Source: Sphingosinicella sp.
Lineage (GTDB): Bacteria; Pseudomonadota; Alphaproteobacteria; Sphingomonadales; Sphingomonadaceae
Direction: 5' to 3'
Assembly: GCF_013911755.1 (NCBI RefSeq)
Contig: NZ_JACESP010000004.1
Coordinates: forward strand, 62,001-126,000
Length of the DNA: 64,000 bases
Numbering within the stretch: the stretch's first letter is position 1; every line of letters starts with the position of its first letter. A model generated the notes under the pieces. It was not told where the DNA came from and made no database searches. It was given only the letters and a program-made list of their open reading frames with translations. Below, in pieces: positions 50,895 to 60,316 of the stretch. Made by a program: the position numbers and the translations under genes.

Positions 50895-51788
50895 ATGGGC
50901 TTGCCGAAATCCTTATCTTGCGAGATTGAAACCAGGCTGGCCGAATTCGACGAGCTGATTGCGTCACCGAAAGCGAACGAGAACGCCATTCAGGCATTTC
51001 TCGAGGCGAACACGATGTTCATGCCGACGCCGGACATGCTCAACCATCGGGTCCACATGAACAGCGTGATCGCCAAGTTTCCCGTCGGCGAACGATCGAC
51101 CGATTATGCTTATCTGACCAAATCCAGCATCGAGTGGCGCCTGGTGCTGGTGGAACTGGAAGACAGCAGCAAGCCGATCTTCAAGAATTCCAGCAAGAAT
51201 GTTGCCTTCAGCACCGAATTCAACGACGAGGTCGCGCAAGTCGACGTCTGGCGCGACTATGTCCATCAACATCCCGATCGCCTGCGCGACAAGCTGCGTC
51301 CGTTGATGGTGCCTGCGCCGATGGCGCAGCACCGGCTGTCGGTCCGCTACGTGCTGGTGATCGGTCGCTCGGCGGAATTTGAGCATCATGATGCACGCAA
51401 ATTGCGGCTAGCCGGTTATGGCGCCGAACGCGATCTCACCATCATGACCTACGACACCATCCGCCGGGAGGTCGCGGCGGGGCACAACAAGCCGAAAGCG
51501 GTCTTGCGCGCCAATAGCCGCGGCTATCGCCTGCAGTCGGCAGAAGCGATGCCGACGATCATGTTCGCGCATATGAGGCCGGCTGAACTCGAGCTATCGG
51601 ACATCGCCGAAGCCGCCCTGCGCGCCGAAGGCTATGACATCGATGCCTGGAAGCGGAACGAGCCGCTGGTCTTTAACGATAAATGGACCCGCGATTCCGA
51701 GCCGGCCCTGTATGAATCCATGCATCCCGCTGTCCAGAAATTCATGGCGCGGCAGAAGAAATCTCGGCCCGGCGGCCATTCCGGTTGA
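50895..51788 (+). CDS. Shedu-like (DUF4263) antiviral nuclease
   Basis: The 297-residue protein has the Shedu core: TDYAYLTKSSIEWRLVLVEL followed by E-D-S-S-K, a PD-(D/E)xK-type D...E-x-E arrangement, then FSTEFNDEVAQVDVWRDYV with the conserved Glu and Gln. The second half has RYVLVIGRS and a C-terminal helical region. Shedu proteins are single-gene anti-phage systems. It is alone on the plus strand among minus-strand backbone genes, which suggests later insertion in an accessory slot. Confidence 0.82.
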   Translation: MGLPKSLSCEIETRLAEFDELIASPKANENAIQAFLEANTMFMPTPDMLNHRVHMNSVIAKFPVGERSTDYAYLTKSSIEWRLVLVELEDSSKPIFKNSSKNVAFSTEFNDEVAQVDVWRDYVHQHPDRLRDKLRPLMVPAPMAQHRLSVRYVLVIGRSAEFEHHDARKLRLAGYGAERDLTIMTYDTIRREVAAGHNKPKAVLRANSRGYRLQSAEAMPTIMFAHMRPAELELSDIAEAALRAEGYDIDAWKRNEPLVFNDKWTRDSEPALYESMHPAVQKFMARQKKSRPGGHSG

Positions 51789-51876
51789 ACGGCCGCCGGG
51801 CTTTACAATGGCGATGCAGAACCAAGGGCAAGGTTCCGGCCCCACCCGAAGGCGGGGCCGCCGCAGGCCCTGGGGG

Positions 51877-52200
51877 TCAGGCCGGCGGATTCCAGATGAT
51901 GACCTTCTTCGTCGGATCGTCGCCCGGCGCGTTGGCGATATTGCCGTAGATGGGAGCGTCGAACTCCGGCGCCATCATCGACACCGAAGTATATTCGGCG
52001 CCGGTGGTCTGCGAGAAGCGGTTCCAACCGCCGCCCAGCTCATATCCGGTCTTACGGCTGAAGATGCGGTAGTCGGGCTCGCTGTCCTTCACCTTGCGGC
52101 CGTTGGGGACGATGGCGATCGGGGCCTGGACGGTCAGGGTGGCGAGCATGCCCTCCATGCTGCCGTCATTCTTCACGGTGAGGTTGGCGATCGTGGCCAT
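51877..52200 (-). CDS. DUF736 family protein (copy 3)
   Basis: The 107-residue protein starts MATIANLTVKNDGSMEGMLA and contains DYRIFSRKTGYELGGGW and a C-terminal KVIIWNPP, a DUF736 pattern. The ATG at 52200 is preceded by AAGGAG and by a TGG-tip hairpin 22 bases upstream (52223-52239). Function unknown. Confidence 0.9.
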   Translation of the reverse strand: MATIANLTVKNDGSMEGMLATLTVQAPIAIVPNGRKVKDSEPDYRIFSRKTGYELGGGWNRFSQTTGAEYTSVSMMAPEFDAPIYGNIANAPGDDPTKKVIIWNPPA

Positions 52201-52649
52201 GACGAAAACTCCTTGTGGTTGCTCGGGGACCATCCCCGATGGCGCCCACAGGAGAGACCGGATGCCGACGTCACCGGAGCGTCAGCGCAGGGGAACCCCT
52301 TGCGGGTTGACGGAACAAGGCGGCCGAGGCTCGTATCAGGCGACAAAAGAGGGGTTGGTCTCCAGCAGCCCGGAGAAAGTCCGCTGTGGCCATAGCCGAC
52401 CTGTCTGAAGATCGGTTGCAGTGGCGCATGCCTATCGCACGCCTCAGCCCCAGAATTGCAGGCCTTCCCACCGCCGCCCCAGGGGCATCGCATCAGCCCG
52501 CCGCGCATCAGGCGCGGCGCGTCGCCAGGTTGCGGCGCAACGCTTTCCCGCAGACCTTCGGCGATCGTACCGCTGTTCGTGCCGCATCGGGTTCGGCTGC
52601 ATCGCGCCATCGCCATGGGCCGGGCCGGACGATATTCGGGAAGATCCGC
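52201..52649 (-). promoter_or_regulatory. Structured leader of DUF736 copy 3
   Basis: The 449-base gap has no gene I can support. It contains the hairpin TCGGGGA (52223-52229), CCA, TCCCCGA (52233-52239), and the block GGGGAACCCCTTGCGGGTTG at 52290-52309, both shared with the leader at 60512-60640 in the same order and spacing. The stretch 52330-52649 shows nothing notable. Confidence 0.55.
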
Positions 52650-53252
52650 TCAGCCCGGCCGCCGGAACGCCTCACGGGCGCGCTGCGCTTTCGCGCGGGT
52701 GACGCAGCCTTGCGCATGATCGTTGATGAGGCCCATCGCCTGCATGAAGGCATGGACCGTAGTCGGACCGACAAAAGCCCAGCCGCGCTTCTTCAGATCC
52801 TTCGACATCGCAATGGACGCAGGCGAGGTTGAGGCGAGATACGGGATATCCGCGCCCTGCGGCTCGAAGCTCCAGACATAGGCAGCAAGCGATCCGGCCT
52901 CGCGCACGAGGTCCTGCGCCCGGGCGGCATTGTTGATCACCGCCTCGATCTTGCCGCGATGCCGCACGATGCCCGCATCCTGCAGCAGGCGTTCGACGTC
53001 GGCCTTATCGAAGGCCGCTACGCTGTCGATATCGAACCCGTCAAAGGCCGCACGAAAATTCTCGCGCTTGGTGAGAATGGTCCGCCAGGACAGGCCGGAC
53101 TGGAAGCCCTCCAGACTCAATTTCTCGAACAGGCGGCGATCGTCATCGACCGGAAAACCCCATTCGCTGTCGTGATAGGCGATATAGTCGTTCGACGCCG
53201 CGCACCAGAGGCAGCGTGGTTGCCTATCAGGTGGCGTGAACAGGACGCTCAT
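52650..53252 (-). CDS. tag: DNA-3-methyladenine glycosylase I
   Basis: The 200-residue protein has the Tag signatures: RCLWCAASNDYIAYHDSEWG at the N terminus with a zinc Cys and His, GFQSGLSWRTILTKRENF in the centre, and WAFVGPTTVHAFMQAMGLIN ending in HAQGC. It removes 3-methyladenine from alkylated DNA. It overlaps the small HTH gene upstream by 4 bases. Carriage of tag on this element is an accessory trait. Confidence 0.95.
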   Translation of the reverse strand: MSVLFTPPDRQPRCLWCAASNDYIAYHDSEWGFPVDDDRRLFEKLSLEGFQSGLSWRTILTKRENFRAAFDGFDIDSVAAFDKADVERLLQDAGIVRHRGKIEAVINNAARAQDLVREAGSLAAYVWSFEPQGADIPYLASTSPASIAMSKDLKKRGWAFVGPTTVHAFMQAMGLINDHAQGCVTRAKAQRAREAFRRPG

Positions 53253-53434
53253 GTCGTGTGACGCAAAGGGGCATCCAGACGCAGCGCCGTGGTTTTGCGC
53301 ATGCGCCTCACCCTCGCGATCACCTGTGTCACGCGCGCAGGCGACAGGTTGAACTGGCGACCGAGCGCTGCATAACTGGCGCCTTCGCTATGAAGCCTTT
53401 CAAGCTCGGCGTTGCGAGCAGCCTTGCCCGTCAT
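53249..53434 (-). CDS. Small helix-turn-helix protein coupled to tag
   Basis: The start at 53434 (61 aa) gives MTGKAARNAELERLHSEG followed by a sigma-70 region 4-like or homeodomain-like HTH (YAALGRQFNLSPARVTQVIA). It overlaps tag by 4 bases (ATGA) and may regulate it. The frame can extend to 53491, but the longer N terminus looks non-coding. Confidence 0.7.
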   Translation of the reverse strand: MTGKAARNAELERLHSEGASYAALGRQFNLSPARVTQVIARVRRMRKTTALRLDAPLRHTT

Positions 53435-53542
53435 CGAAAATCCCCTGCTAGAGTCCGCCAGCCCGTGCGGCAGATATATGAGATAGGGCATCGACGTTCA
53501 TGAGCGCAAGATTTTCGTTCTTGTTTCGTTTCAAATTCCGGA

Positions 53543-54469
53543 TCACCCGGCCCGTTTCCGGAAATCCCAGACGCGGATGCCGAGCTTGCGGGCCTTGTCG
53601 GCGAGATTGTCCTGGATGCCGGTGCCGGGGAAGACGATCACGCCCTTGGGCATGTCCGCCAGCATCACATCGTTGCGCTTGAACGGCGCGGCCTTCTTGT
53701 GCCGGTTCCAGTCGGGACGGTACGGATCCTGCGGCACATTGCGATCACGTGCCCAGCAGGCGGCGATGCGTTCTCCGCCGGTCGAGGTCGCGCCGTGCCT
53801 GAGGATCATCGTCGGCAGTTGCTGATGGACCTTATCGAGCACTTTATAGATGCGCTGGTGATCGTTGTAGTCGGCGCCGCAAGTGAAGACGATGCGTACT
53901 CCCTCGGGATCGAGCAGCCGCTGCTTCTGATAGCCGCGCTTCTCGACATGCTTGCGGCTGTCGAGCACCGCCGAGGTCAGCGCCTTGTGGTTGACCATCG
54001 GCCCGGAACGGGGAAGCCAGGGTTTGCGCAGATGGATGCGGAACTGGTCGGCGGCGGCATCGCGGAAAAACTCCATCGTGTCGCGGCGTTCGATCATGGT
54101 GATGCCTTCGGCGATCGCGCGTTCCAGCTCGACCGACTTGACCTCGCTGCCATCCTGTTCGCGCTGCATGCGCTTCTGCGCCTGTTCATTGTCGTCAAGC
54201 TCGCGTTCAACACGTTCGCCGGCGCGGTGGAAGACATTGACGATGCCCCAGGCGAGATCCTCAAGGTCGGGTTCGATTCGCGTGTCGATCAGGCAGGAGA
54301 CCAGGGCATCGAACATTTCGGCGACCGCGCCGCCGGCGATGCGGTCGTCGGGCAGCGGGCGATGATCGGGTTCATCATCATAGGGCCGGTAGCCGTAAAG
54401 CTGCATTTCCTGAAGGAGATAGGCGGTGGAGCCGGGCTGCGGATCCTGGGGCTGGTCATCATGCGTCAT
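53543..54469 (-). CDS. DUF2493 (SLOG/YspA-like) protein
   Basis: The 308-residue protein (start 54469) has a helical N-terminal part with ERVERELDDNEQAQKR and RHVEKR-like basic regions. The C-terminal DUF2493 domain (about 205-300) holds VRIVFTCGADYNDHQRIY, ILRHGATSTGGERIAACWA and VMLADMPKGVIVFPGTG. The fold is a Rossmann-like nucleotide-binding SLOG domain. It is a constant neighbour of the Toprim and strawberry-notch genes. Function unknown. Confidence 0.9.
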   Translation of the reverse strand: MTHDDQPQDPQPGSTAYLLQEMQLYGYRPYDDEPDHRPLPDDRIAGGAVAEMFDALVSCLIDTRIEPDLEDLAWGIVNVFHRAGERVERELDDNEQAQKRMQREQDGSEVKSVELERAIAEGITMIERRDTMEFFRDAAADQFRIHLRKPWLPRSGPMVNHKALTSAVLDSRKHVEKRGYQKQRLLDPEGVRIVFTCGADYNDHQRIYKVLDKVHQQLPTMILRHGATSTGGERIAACWARDRNVPQDPYRPDWNRHKKAAPFKRNDVMLADMPKGVIVFPGTGIQDNLADKARKLGIRVWDFRKRAG

Positions 54470-54781
54470 CGAAAGTCTTCCGTGCCTGTCAGCCGCGCCT
54501 CTCGCGGCCTTCGTGGCGACGGCCAGCGGCGGGCGGAACGGGACTGCACCGCAGCCCCTGGGGTGCGGCCGGAGCAAAGCGGAGGATGGCGCAGCGGGGG
54601 CTATTTTGCCTCGCGATGCAAAGGGGCTTCAGCCCCGGCGGAAAATAGCCCCCCGCGCAGCCATTGCCGTCCCGGGCCGACTGCCGCAGTCGCCCTCTCC
54701 CGAAGGCCGGTGGCGTGGCGTCTCCTAAAGGCCGGAGCCGATGGCGATGATCCACCAGCGCAGACGGTGATCCGCTGCTCC
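54470..54781 (-). promoter_or_regulatory. Intergenic region with a large nested stem-loop
   Basis: In the 312 bases between the Toprim gene and DUF2493 a perfect 12-base inverted repeat, GGGGGCTATTTT (54596-54607) and AAAATAGCCCCC (54642-54653), encloses a second perfect hairpin, GGGGCT (54623-54628), TC, AGCCCC (54631-54636). It looks like a structured RNA or attenuator between the two genes. No gene is seen. Confidence 0.55.
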
Positions 54782-55846
54782 TCAACCGAGCGTCAGGAAG
54801 CGCGCGGCATCCTCGGCCCGCAGTTGACCTCGAAGCCCTGCCGCCAGACGCTCCCGCCCGAAGGCCATAAGGTCGTCGTTGAAATCGCCGAGCCTCGGTT
54901 CAAGCGGCACGATCTCGATCCCCGCCGGGATCGTTCGCTGGGTCAATGTCTTCAACGCCCCCGCGCCGGCAGGATCGTCGTCGCGCGCGACATAGAGGCG
55001 CTTCAGCCCTGCCGGGAACAGGATGGCGGCGAGATGGGCGGCGGAGAGCCCGGCGATCGCGGGCATCACCGGCATGACCTGGCGCAGCGACAGCATGGTC
55101 TCGATGCCTTCGCCGGCCATCATCACCGCGCCGGCACGCCCGAACCGCACCCCGTTTCCGAGCAGGTCGCCCATGGCGCGGCGGGGATAGGCGACCGGCG
55201 CCTTGGCGGAGCCGTCGAGCGCGAGCCAGGTGCGATGCGCTCCGGTGATGCTGCCATCGAGATCGGTGACCGCAGCGATCATCGCCGGCCATGCGGGACG
55301 AACATCGGGGAGGTCGTCGTCCGATGCCCGATACCAGCAATGCGGATGGAAGCGCAGCGCCTCGCACCCCGTGAGATTCGTGATGTGCCGGGACGCGAGA
55401 TAGGTTCGGACCAGGCTGCTGCCGATCGGCTTCGATCCGCCATGAAGCCGCCGCGCGGCCTCGGGCGTTCCGGTCGGCGCCTTGCTCCGTCTGAACGGCT
55501 CGTTCTCGACCGGCGGCGGCATGGGCAGGCTCAGGAAATGCCGGGCCTCGTCGAGCGTCTCGCGCAGGCTGTGATGCGAGCAGGCCGCGGCGATCACGTC
55601 GAGCAGGTCGCCATGATCGCCGCTTTGCGCATCGGTCCACTTGCCCGCCGCCCCGCGCCCGTCTGGGGACGCGGAGAGACGGACATAGAGGCTGCGTCCC
55701 GGCGTGTTCCGCACATCGCCCACCAGCCAGTAGCAGCCTTCACGATGGCCCTTCGAGAGATAATGGCGACACACGGCCTCGGCGTTGTCGGCAAGAGCAA
55801 CGGCAATCTGGCTGGCCGGACTTGTCAGCATTTTGGTGGGCATCAT
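54782..55846 (-). CDS. Toprim (DUF7146) primase-like protein
   Basis: The 354-residue protein (start 55846) has an N-terminal DUF7146-type region (YWLVGDVRNTPGRSLYVRL, GKWTDAQSGDHGDLLDVI) and a C-terminal Toprim domain with MMAGEGIETMLSLR, LYVARDDDPAGAGA and a GDFNDDL acidic motif. These are the Glu and Asp metal sites of Toprim enzymes. A primase role in element DNA replication or transfer is likely. It begins 8 bases after the helicase gene. Confidence 0.9.
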   Translation of the reverse strand: MMPTKMLTSPASQIAVALADNAEAVCRHYLSKGHREGCYWLVGDVRNTPGRSLYVRLSASPDGRGAAGKWTDAQSGDHGDLLDVIAAACSHHSLRETLDEARHFLSLPMPPPVENEPFRRSKAPTGTPEAARRLHGGSKPIGSSLVRTYLASRHITNLTGCEALRFHPHCWYRASDDDLPDVRPAWPAMIAAVTDLDGSITGAHRTWLALDGSAKAPVAYPRRAMGDLLGNGVRFGRAGAVMMAGEGIETMLSLRQVMPVMPAIAGLSAAHLAAILFPAGLKRLYVARDDDPAGAGALKTLTQRTIPAGIEIVPLEPRLGDFNDDLMAFGRERLAAGLRGQLRAEDAARFLTLG

Positions 55847-55854
55847 GGGGCTCC

Positions 55855-58800
55855 TCAGGCGGCCTTGCGCCCGGAGATCCGCTCGACCGGGAAACGATCG
55901 AACAGACGCTCCAGCACGCCGACGCCGACAGCCCCTGTCGGCACATAGAGCTTCAGCTTCCACGAGACGATCTCGGAGATCAAGCCCATGGATTTGAGGC
56001 GCTCGACGCCCAGATCGTTGAAGCCGGTCAGTTCGATCCGCCAGTCATTCATCGCGCGAACGCGCTGGAGCTTCTGGTTCTGCGCCAGAAGCAGCGCGGC
56101 TTCGCCCGACATCAGCAGCGCCATGGCTTCATCGCCCGTCAGCTTGACCGGGCCGTCATCATTGGCGACGCGCGCTGCCCAGGCCGGAGAGACGCGCCGA
56201 CCGATGATCCGCTCGCCGTCATCGCTCTGCAACCGGTAAACGCGGGTCGATTCGTCCGGGAGCAACTTCCAGATCGGTAGCAACAGGCCCGAGACCATAT
56301 GCAGCGTCGAGACCTCATGACTCGGCAAGCCGGCAAGCTCGGCTGCCCAGGCAGCGCTGAAGGCATCGCGCCCCACTTCCTCCCAGTGGCCGGCAAGCAG
56401 CATCTCGGCCGGGATCACGCTGTCGGTGAGTGGCCAGACCAGGCGCACGCGCGCATGGATCGCACCGTCATCATCGGTCACGCTGCGCGCCCGGCGCTGG
56501 ATCGCGGCCTTGCCGGTCCTGGCATTCACCAGCAGCTTCGCGCCGCTTGTCTCGGCCTGTGCGAGGGCGTCGGCCAGCGACAGCGGGGTCAGCCGGTCCT
56601 TGCGCTCGATCGTCAGCAGCGCCGTCTGTGCGCCGGTGCCTGGATGAGTGTAGATCGGCGCGCGGCCGACGACGCGGAAGCTCTCGGCCTGCAAGGTCTC
56701 GAGGCCCACCTCATAGCTTCCCGACGCCTGCGCCTGTTCGATCCGGGCAGTGAGCAGACCTTCGAACGCCTCGAACAGCAGGTTCTGCATCGCGACGGTC
56801 AGCGCCAGCATGCGGTTCAGGAAGATGTTGATGCCGGGCAGCTCATCCTTGAGCCCGCCATCGCTGTCGAGCAGTGACAGGCCGGTCGCTGCCTCGAAGC
56901 GGGCGAGCGAGCAGCCCTCGACCTTGCCGCGCGCGAGCAGGACATAGAGCTGGCGCAGCGCATCGCGCGCATACCAGCTTTCCAGATTATCCTCGGGACG
57001 GAACATATTCTGCCCGCCGGTCTGGCGCTGGCCGCGCGTGATCGCGCCCAGCGAGTCCAGACGCCGGGCGATGGTCGAGATGAAGCGCTTCTGCGCCTTC
57101 ACATCGGTCGAGACCGGCCGGAACAGCGGCGGCTGCTTCTGATTGGTGCGATTGGTCCGCCCGAAGCCCTGGATCGCGGCGTCCGCCTTCCAGCCCGCTT
57201 CGAGCAGATAATGCACGCGGCGGCGCTGGTTCACCGCGCCGAGATCGGCATGATAGGACCGGCCCGTGCCGCCCGCTTCGGAAAAGATCAGGATGCGCTT
57301 CTGATCGTTCTGGAAGGCGTCGGTCTCGAGCAGCGCCGCCGAGGCCGGACGGTTCTCGACCGCGAAGCGCACCGTGCCGTCGTCCCGCTGCTTCGGCACC
57401 ACGCGCCGCGAGCGGCCCGTCACCTCCGCCACCATCTCCGTCCCGAAATGCTGCACGATCTGGTCAAGCGCACCGGGAACGGGCGGCAGCGCGGCAAGCC
57501 GCTCGATCATCGCATCACGCAAGCGCACCGACTCGCGGTTGACGATCGGATTGCCCTCCGCGTCATGGACCGGCCGGGACGAGAGATTACCCTCGCCATC
57601 GGTGAACGGCTCGTAGAGCTGCACCGGGAAGCTGTGCTGCAGGTAGGAGAGAACGCCGTCCCGCGGCGTGATGTCCACCGACACGTCATTCCACTCGTCG
57701 GCGGGGATTTCGGCGAGACGACGCTCCTGCATCGCTTCGCCGGTCGAGACGATCTGCACCACGGCGGCATGGCCCGCCTCCAGATCGCATGCGATGCTGG
57801 CGATGACAGCGGGCGTCTGCATGCTGGTGATGAGATGATTGAAGAAGCGCTGGAGCATGCCTTGGTAGGCCGACTTGGCCTGCGCCTTGGCCTGACGGTT
57901 CAGCGTGCCGTGACTGGCGCTGGTGACCCCGGCGGCTTCGAGCGCGGCGTCGAGATTGTTGTGGATCACCTCGAACGCCGAGGCATAGCTGTCGTAGATG
58001 CGCACCTGCTCAGGCGTCAGCCGGTGCTCGAGCATCTCATATTCGACACCGTCGAAGGATAGCGAACGGGCGGCATAAAGCCCGAGCGCCTTCAGATCCC
58101 TCGCGAGCACCTCCATCGCCGCGACCCCGCCATTCTCGATCGCGGTGACGAACTCCCCGCGCGTCGCGAACGGGAAGTCGTCGCCCCCCCAGAGGCCCAG
58201 ACGCTGGGCATAGGCAAGGTTCTGCACCGTGGTCGCGCCGGTTGCGGAGACATAGACGATGCGGGCATTGGGCAGTGCATGCTGCAGACGCAGTCCGGCG
58301 CGGCCCTGCTGCGAAGGGGCGACATCGCCGCGTTCGCCCTTGCCGCCGGCGGCATTCGCCATCGCGTGCGCCTCGTCGAACACGATCACCCCGTCGAACT
58401 CGGTGCCGAGCCACTCGACGATCTGCTCGACCCGTGATTTCTTGCCGCCGCGCTCAGCCGAGCGCAGCGTCGCATAGGTCGTGAACAGCACGCCCTCGTC
58501 GAGCCGGATATCGCTGCCCTGCTTGAACCGCGAGAGCGGCGTCACCAGCAGGCGCTCCTGACCGAGCGCGGTCCAGTCGCGCTGCGCGTCCTCTAGCAAC
58601 CGATCCGAGACCGATAGCCACAAGGCTTTGCGCCGGCCCTTGAGCCAATTGTCCAGGATGATCGCGGCAACCTGCCGGCCCTTGCCCGCGCCGGTGCCGT
58701 CGCCGAGGAACCAGCCGCGCCGGAAGCGGACACTACCCTCGCTATCCTCGGGCGCGGCGGTGACCACGTCGCAGGTGGCATCCACCTTCCAGGCGCCCGA

Positions 58801-60219
58801 CATATGCCCGCTATGCGCTTCGCCCGCATAGATCACGGATTCGATCTGCGCGTCGGAGAGGATACCCAGCGTGGCGAGTTGCGGTGGCAGATGCGGCCGG
58901 TAAGAGGGCCTGGGCGGCGCGACGGAGGCCATCGCGGCGGACTGGACCAGCGGGGTCGGATGCGCGCCCGCGCCCGGAATCACGAGCGACTGGAGCGCAT
59001 AAGGCTCATAGATACTCTCGCCGAGCCGGTCGGCGGGCGGCGTCCAGTCGATCGTCTTATAGACGAGTTCGACCGCTTCGGCCTCCGGGACGGCGGGAAC
59101 CGAAGGTGTGGCCGTGATCGGTGCTTTCGCCGGAGCGCGCGAAGCCGATGCGGTGACCGGCAGGACCGCTGCCGGCGACGGCGTAACTGGTGCCCGCGGC
59201 GGCACGGTCTCCAGCACCCAGCCAAGCAGCGTGGCGGTATCGGCCGCTATGCCCGTGCTCGCCGGCAGCACCGTGGGATCGTCGGCCGGGAGCTTGTCGA
59301 TCACGGTCAGCCGCGTGTCGATGGTCGTGCCATGCTTCGCATAGACCTTGCCGTCGATCGCGGCGGTGAACACCACGCGCGCGGACGCCTGCAACGTTTC
59401 GAACGCATCGCGCCAGGCCGGCGCATCGGGCGAACAGCTCGCGCCCGTGATCGCGACCAGCCGGCCACCCGGTTCGAGCCGGGCCAGCGCCGATGCGATA
59501 TGGCGCAATGCCGCGTCCTTCATCGTGCGGTCGACATGCGCGACCGCCGAGAACGGCGGGTTCATCAGCACCACGCTCGGGCGCACGACGCCGGGCAGCC
59601 GGTCGTCGATCGACGCGGCATCATGGTTCGAGACGGCGATGCCCGGAAACAGAGCCCCAAGCAGTTCGGCGCGGGTCTCGGCCAACTCGTTGAGCGTGAG
59701 GCCCGCCCGCGCCAGCAGGGCATGGACGGCGAGCATGCCGGTGCCGGCCGAAGGTTCGAGCACATGATCGCCGGGCACGAGCACCGCGGCGACCGAAGCG
59801 ACATAGGCAAGGCCGGGCGGTGTCGAATATTGCTGGAGCGCATGGGAGGTTTCAGAGCGGCGGGTGTGCGTCGGCAGCAGGGTGGCAATCCGTTCGATCA
59901 GCGCCAGCGCGCTGGCGGGCGCACGGCCGATGATCGTCTGGCCATAGCGGCGCAGGAACAGGATCTCGGCGGCCTCGCAGGCATCATAGGCGTTCTTCCA
60001 GTCCCACGCGCCTTCGGCGTCGGTCCCGCCAAAGGCTCGCGACATCGCCGCGCGCAAGGTTGCGGCGTCGATCGGTCGCCCGGCCTCCAGGCTGGGCAGG
60101 ATGCCACGCGCGGCGGTGAGCAGGGCAACGCCCTGCGAAGCGAAGCCGGATGGAGCAAGGCCGGGTGCAGCCGCGAGGGGCGCGGCGCGAAGCGCCGCGT
60201 CGGACAGGGTGTGGGTCAT
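55855..60219 (-). CDS. Strawberry-notch-like helicase with N-terminal methyltransferase domain
   Basis: With the start at 60219 the protein has 1454 residues. The first part (about 120-330) is a methyltransferase-like domain: DHVLEPSAGTGMLAVHALLA and VLMNPPFSA. The central part is an SF2 helicase with Walker A GDGTGAGKGRQVAAIIL and the DExH box IVFDEAHAMAN, then the strawberry-notch C-terminal region with EAGGTGRSYHADLG and IQGFGRTNRTNQKQPPLF. Such giant MTase-helicase proteins are conserved on conjugative elements and phages and may protect incoming DNA. The frame reaches 60474, but the extra residues are not conserved-looking. Confidence 0.9.
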   Translation of the reverse strand: MTHTLSDAALRAAPLAAAPGLAPSGFASQGVALLTAARGILPSLEAGRPIDAATLRAAMSRAFGGTDAEGAWDWKNAYDACEAAEILFLRRYGQTIIGRAPASALALIERIATLLPTHTRRSETSHALQQYSTPPGLAYVASVAAVLVPGDHVLEPSAGTGMLAVHALLARAGLTLNELAETRAELLGALFPGIAVSNHDAASIDDRLPGVVRPSVVLMNPPFSAVAHVDRTMKDAALRHIASALARLEPGGRLVAITGASCSPDAPAWRDAFETLQASARVVFTAAIDGKVYAKHGTTIDTRLTVIDKLPADDPTVLPASTGIAADTATLLGWVLETVPPRAPVTPSPAAVLPVTASASRAPAKAPITATPSVPAVPEAEAVELVYKTIDWTPPADRLGESIYEPYALQSLVIPGAGAHPTPLVQSAAMASVAPPRPSYRPHLPPQLATLGILSDAQIESVIYAGEAHSGHMSGAWKVDATCDVVTAAPEDSEGSVRFRRGWFLGDGTGAGKGRQVAAIILDNWLKGRRKALWLSVSDRLLEDAQRDWTALGQERLLVTPLSRFKQGSDIRLDEGVLFTTYATLRSAERGGKKSRVEQIVEWLGTEFDGVIVFDEAHAMANAAGGKGERGDVAPSQQGRAGLRLQHALPNARIVYVSATGATTVQNLAYAQRLGLWGGDDFPFATRGEFVTAIENGGVAAMEVLARDLKALGLYAARSLSFDGVEYEMLEHRLTPEQVRIYDSYASAFEVIHNNLDAALEAAGVTSASHGTLNRQAKAQAKSAYQGMLQRFFNHLITSMQTPAVIASIACDLEAGHAAVVQIVSTGEAMQERRLAEIPADEWNDVSVDITPRDGVLSYLQHSFPVQLYEPFTDGEGNLSSRPVHDAEGNPIVNRESVRLRDAMIERLAALPPVPGALDQIVQHFGTEMVAEVTGRSRRVVPKQRDDGTVRFAVENRPASAALLETDAFQNDQKRILIFSEAGGTGRSYHADLGAVNQRRRVHYLLEAGWKADAAIQGFGRTNRTNQKQPPLFRPVSTDVKAQKRFISTIARRLDSLGAITRGQRQTGGQNMFRPEDNLESWYARDALRQLYVLLARGKVEGCSLARFEAATGLSLLDSDGGLKDELPGINIFLNRMLALTVAMQNLLFEAFEGLLTARIEQAQASGSYEVGLETLQAESFRVVGRAPIYTHPGTGAQTALLTIERKDRLTPLSLADALAQAETSGAKLLVNARTGKAAIQRRARSVTDDDGAIHARVRLVWPLTDSVIPAEMLLAGHWEEVGRDAFSAAWAAELAGLPSHEVSTLHMVSGLLLPIWKLLPDESTRVYRLQSDDGERIIGRRVSPAWAARVANDDGPVKLTGDEAMALLMSGEAALLLAQNQKLQRVRAMNDWRIELTGFNDLGVERLKSMGLISEIVSWKLKLYVPTGAVGVGVLERLFDRFPVERISGRKAA

Positions 60220-60316
60220 GGGGGCAAGTCTCCGGGAGAGCGCGAAAGGGCGAAGCCCGCCGGACGCTCTCTCTAAGCCCGGCCGGGTTCCCCCTTCCCG
60301 GCCAAGCCTCTCCCTC

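Noticed and set aside
53699-60276. Plus-strand frames of 749 aa (53699-55948) and 490 aa (58804-60276)
   Set aside because: They lie opposite clear DUF2493, Toprim and helicase genes and have Arg/His/Gly-rich sequence without motifs.
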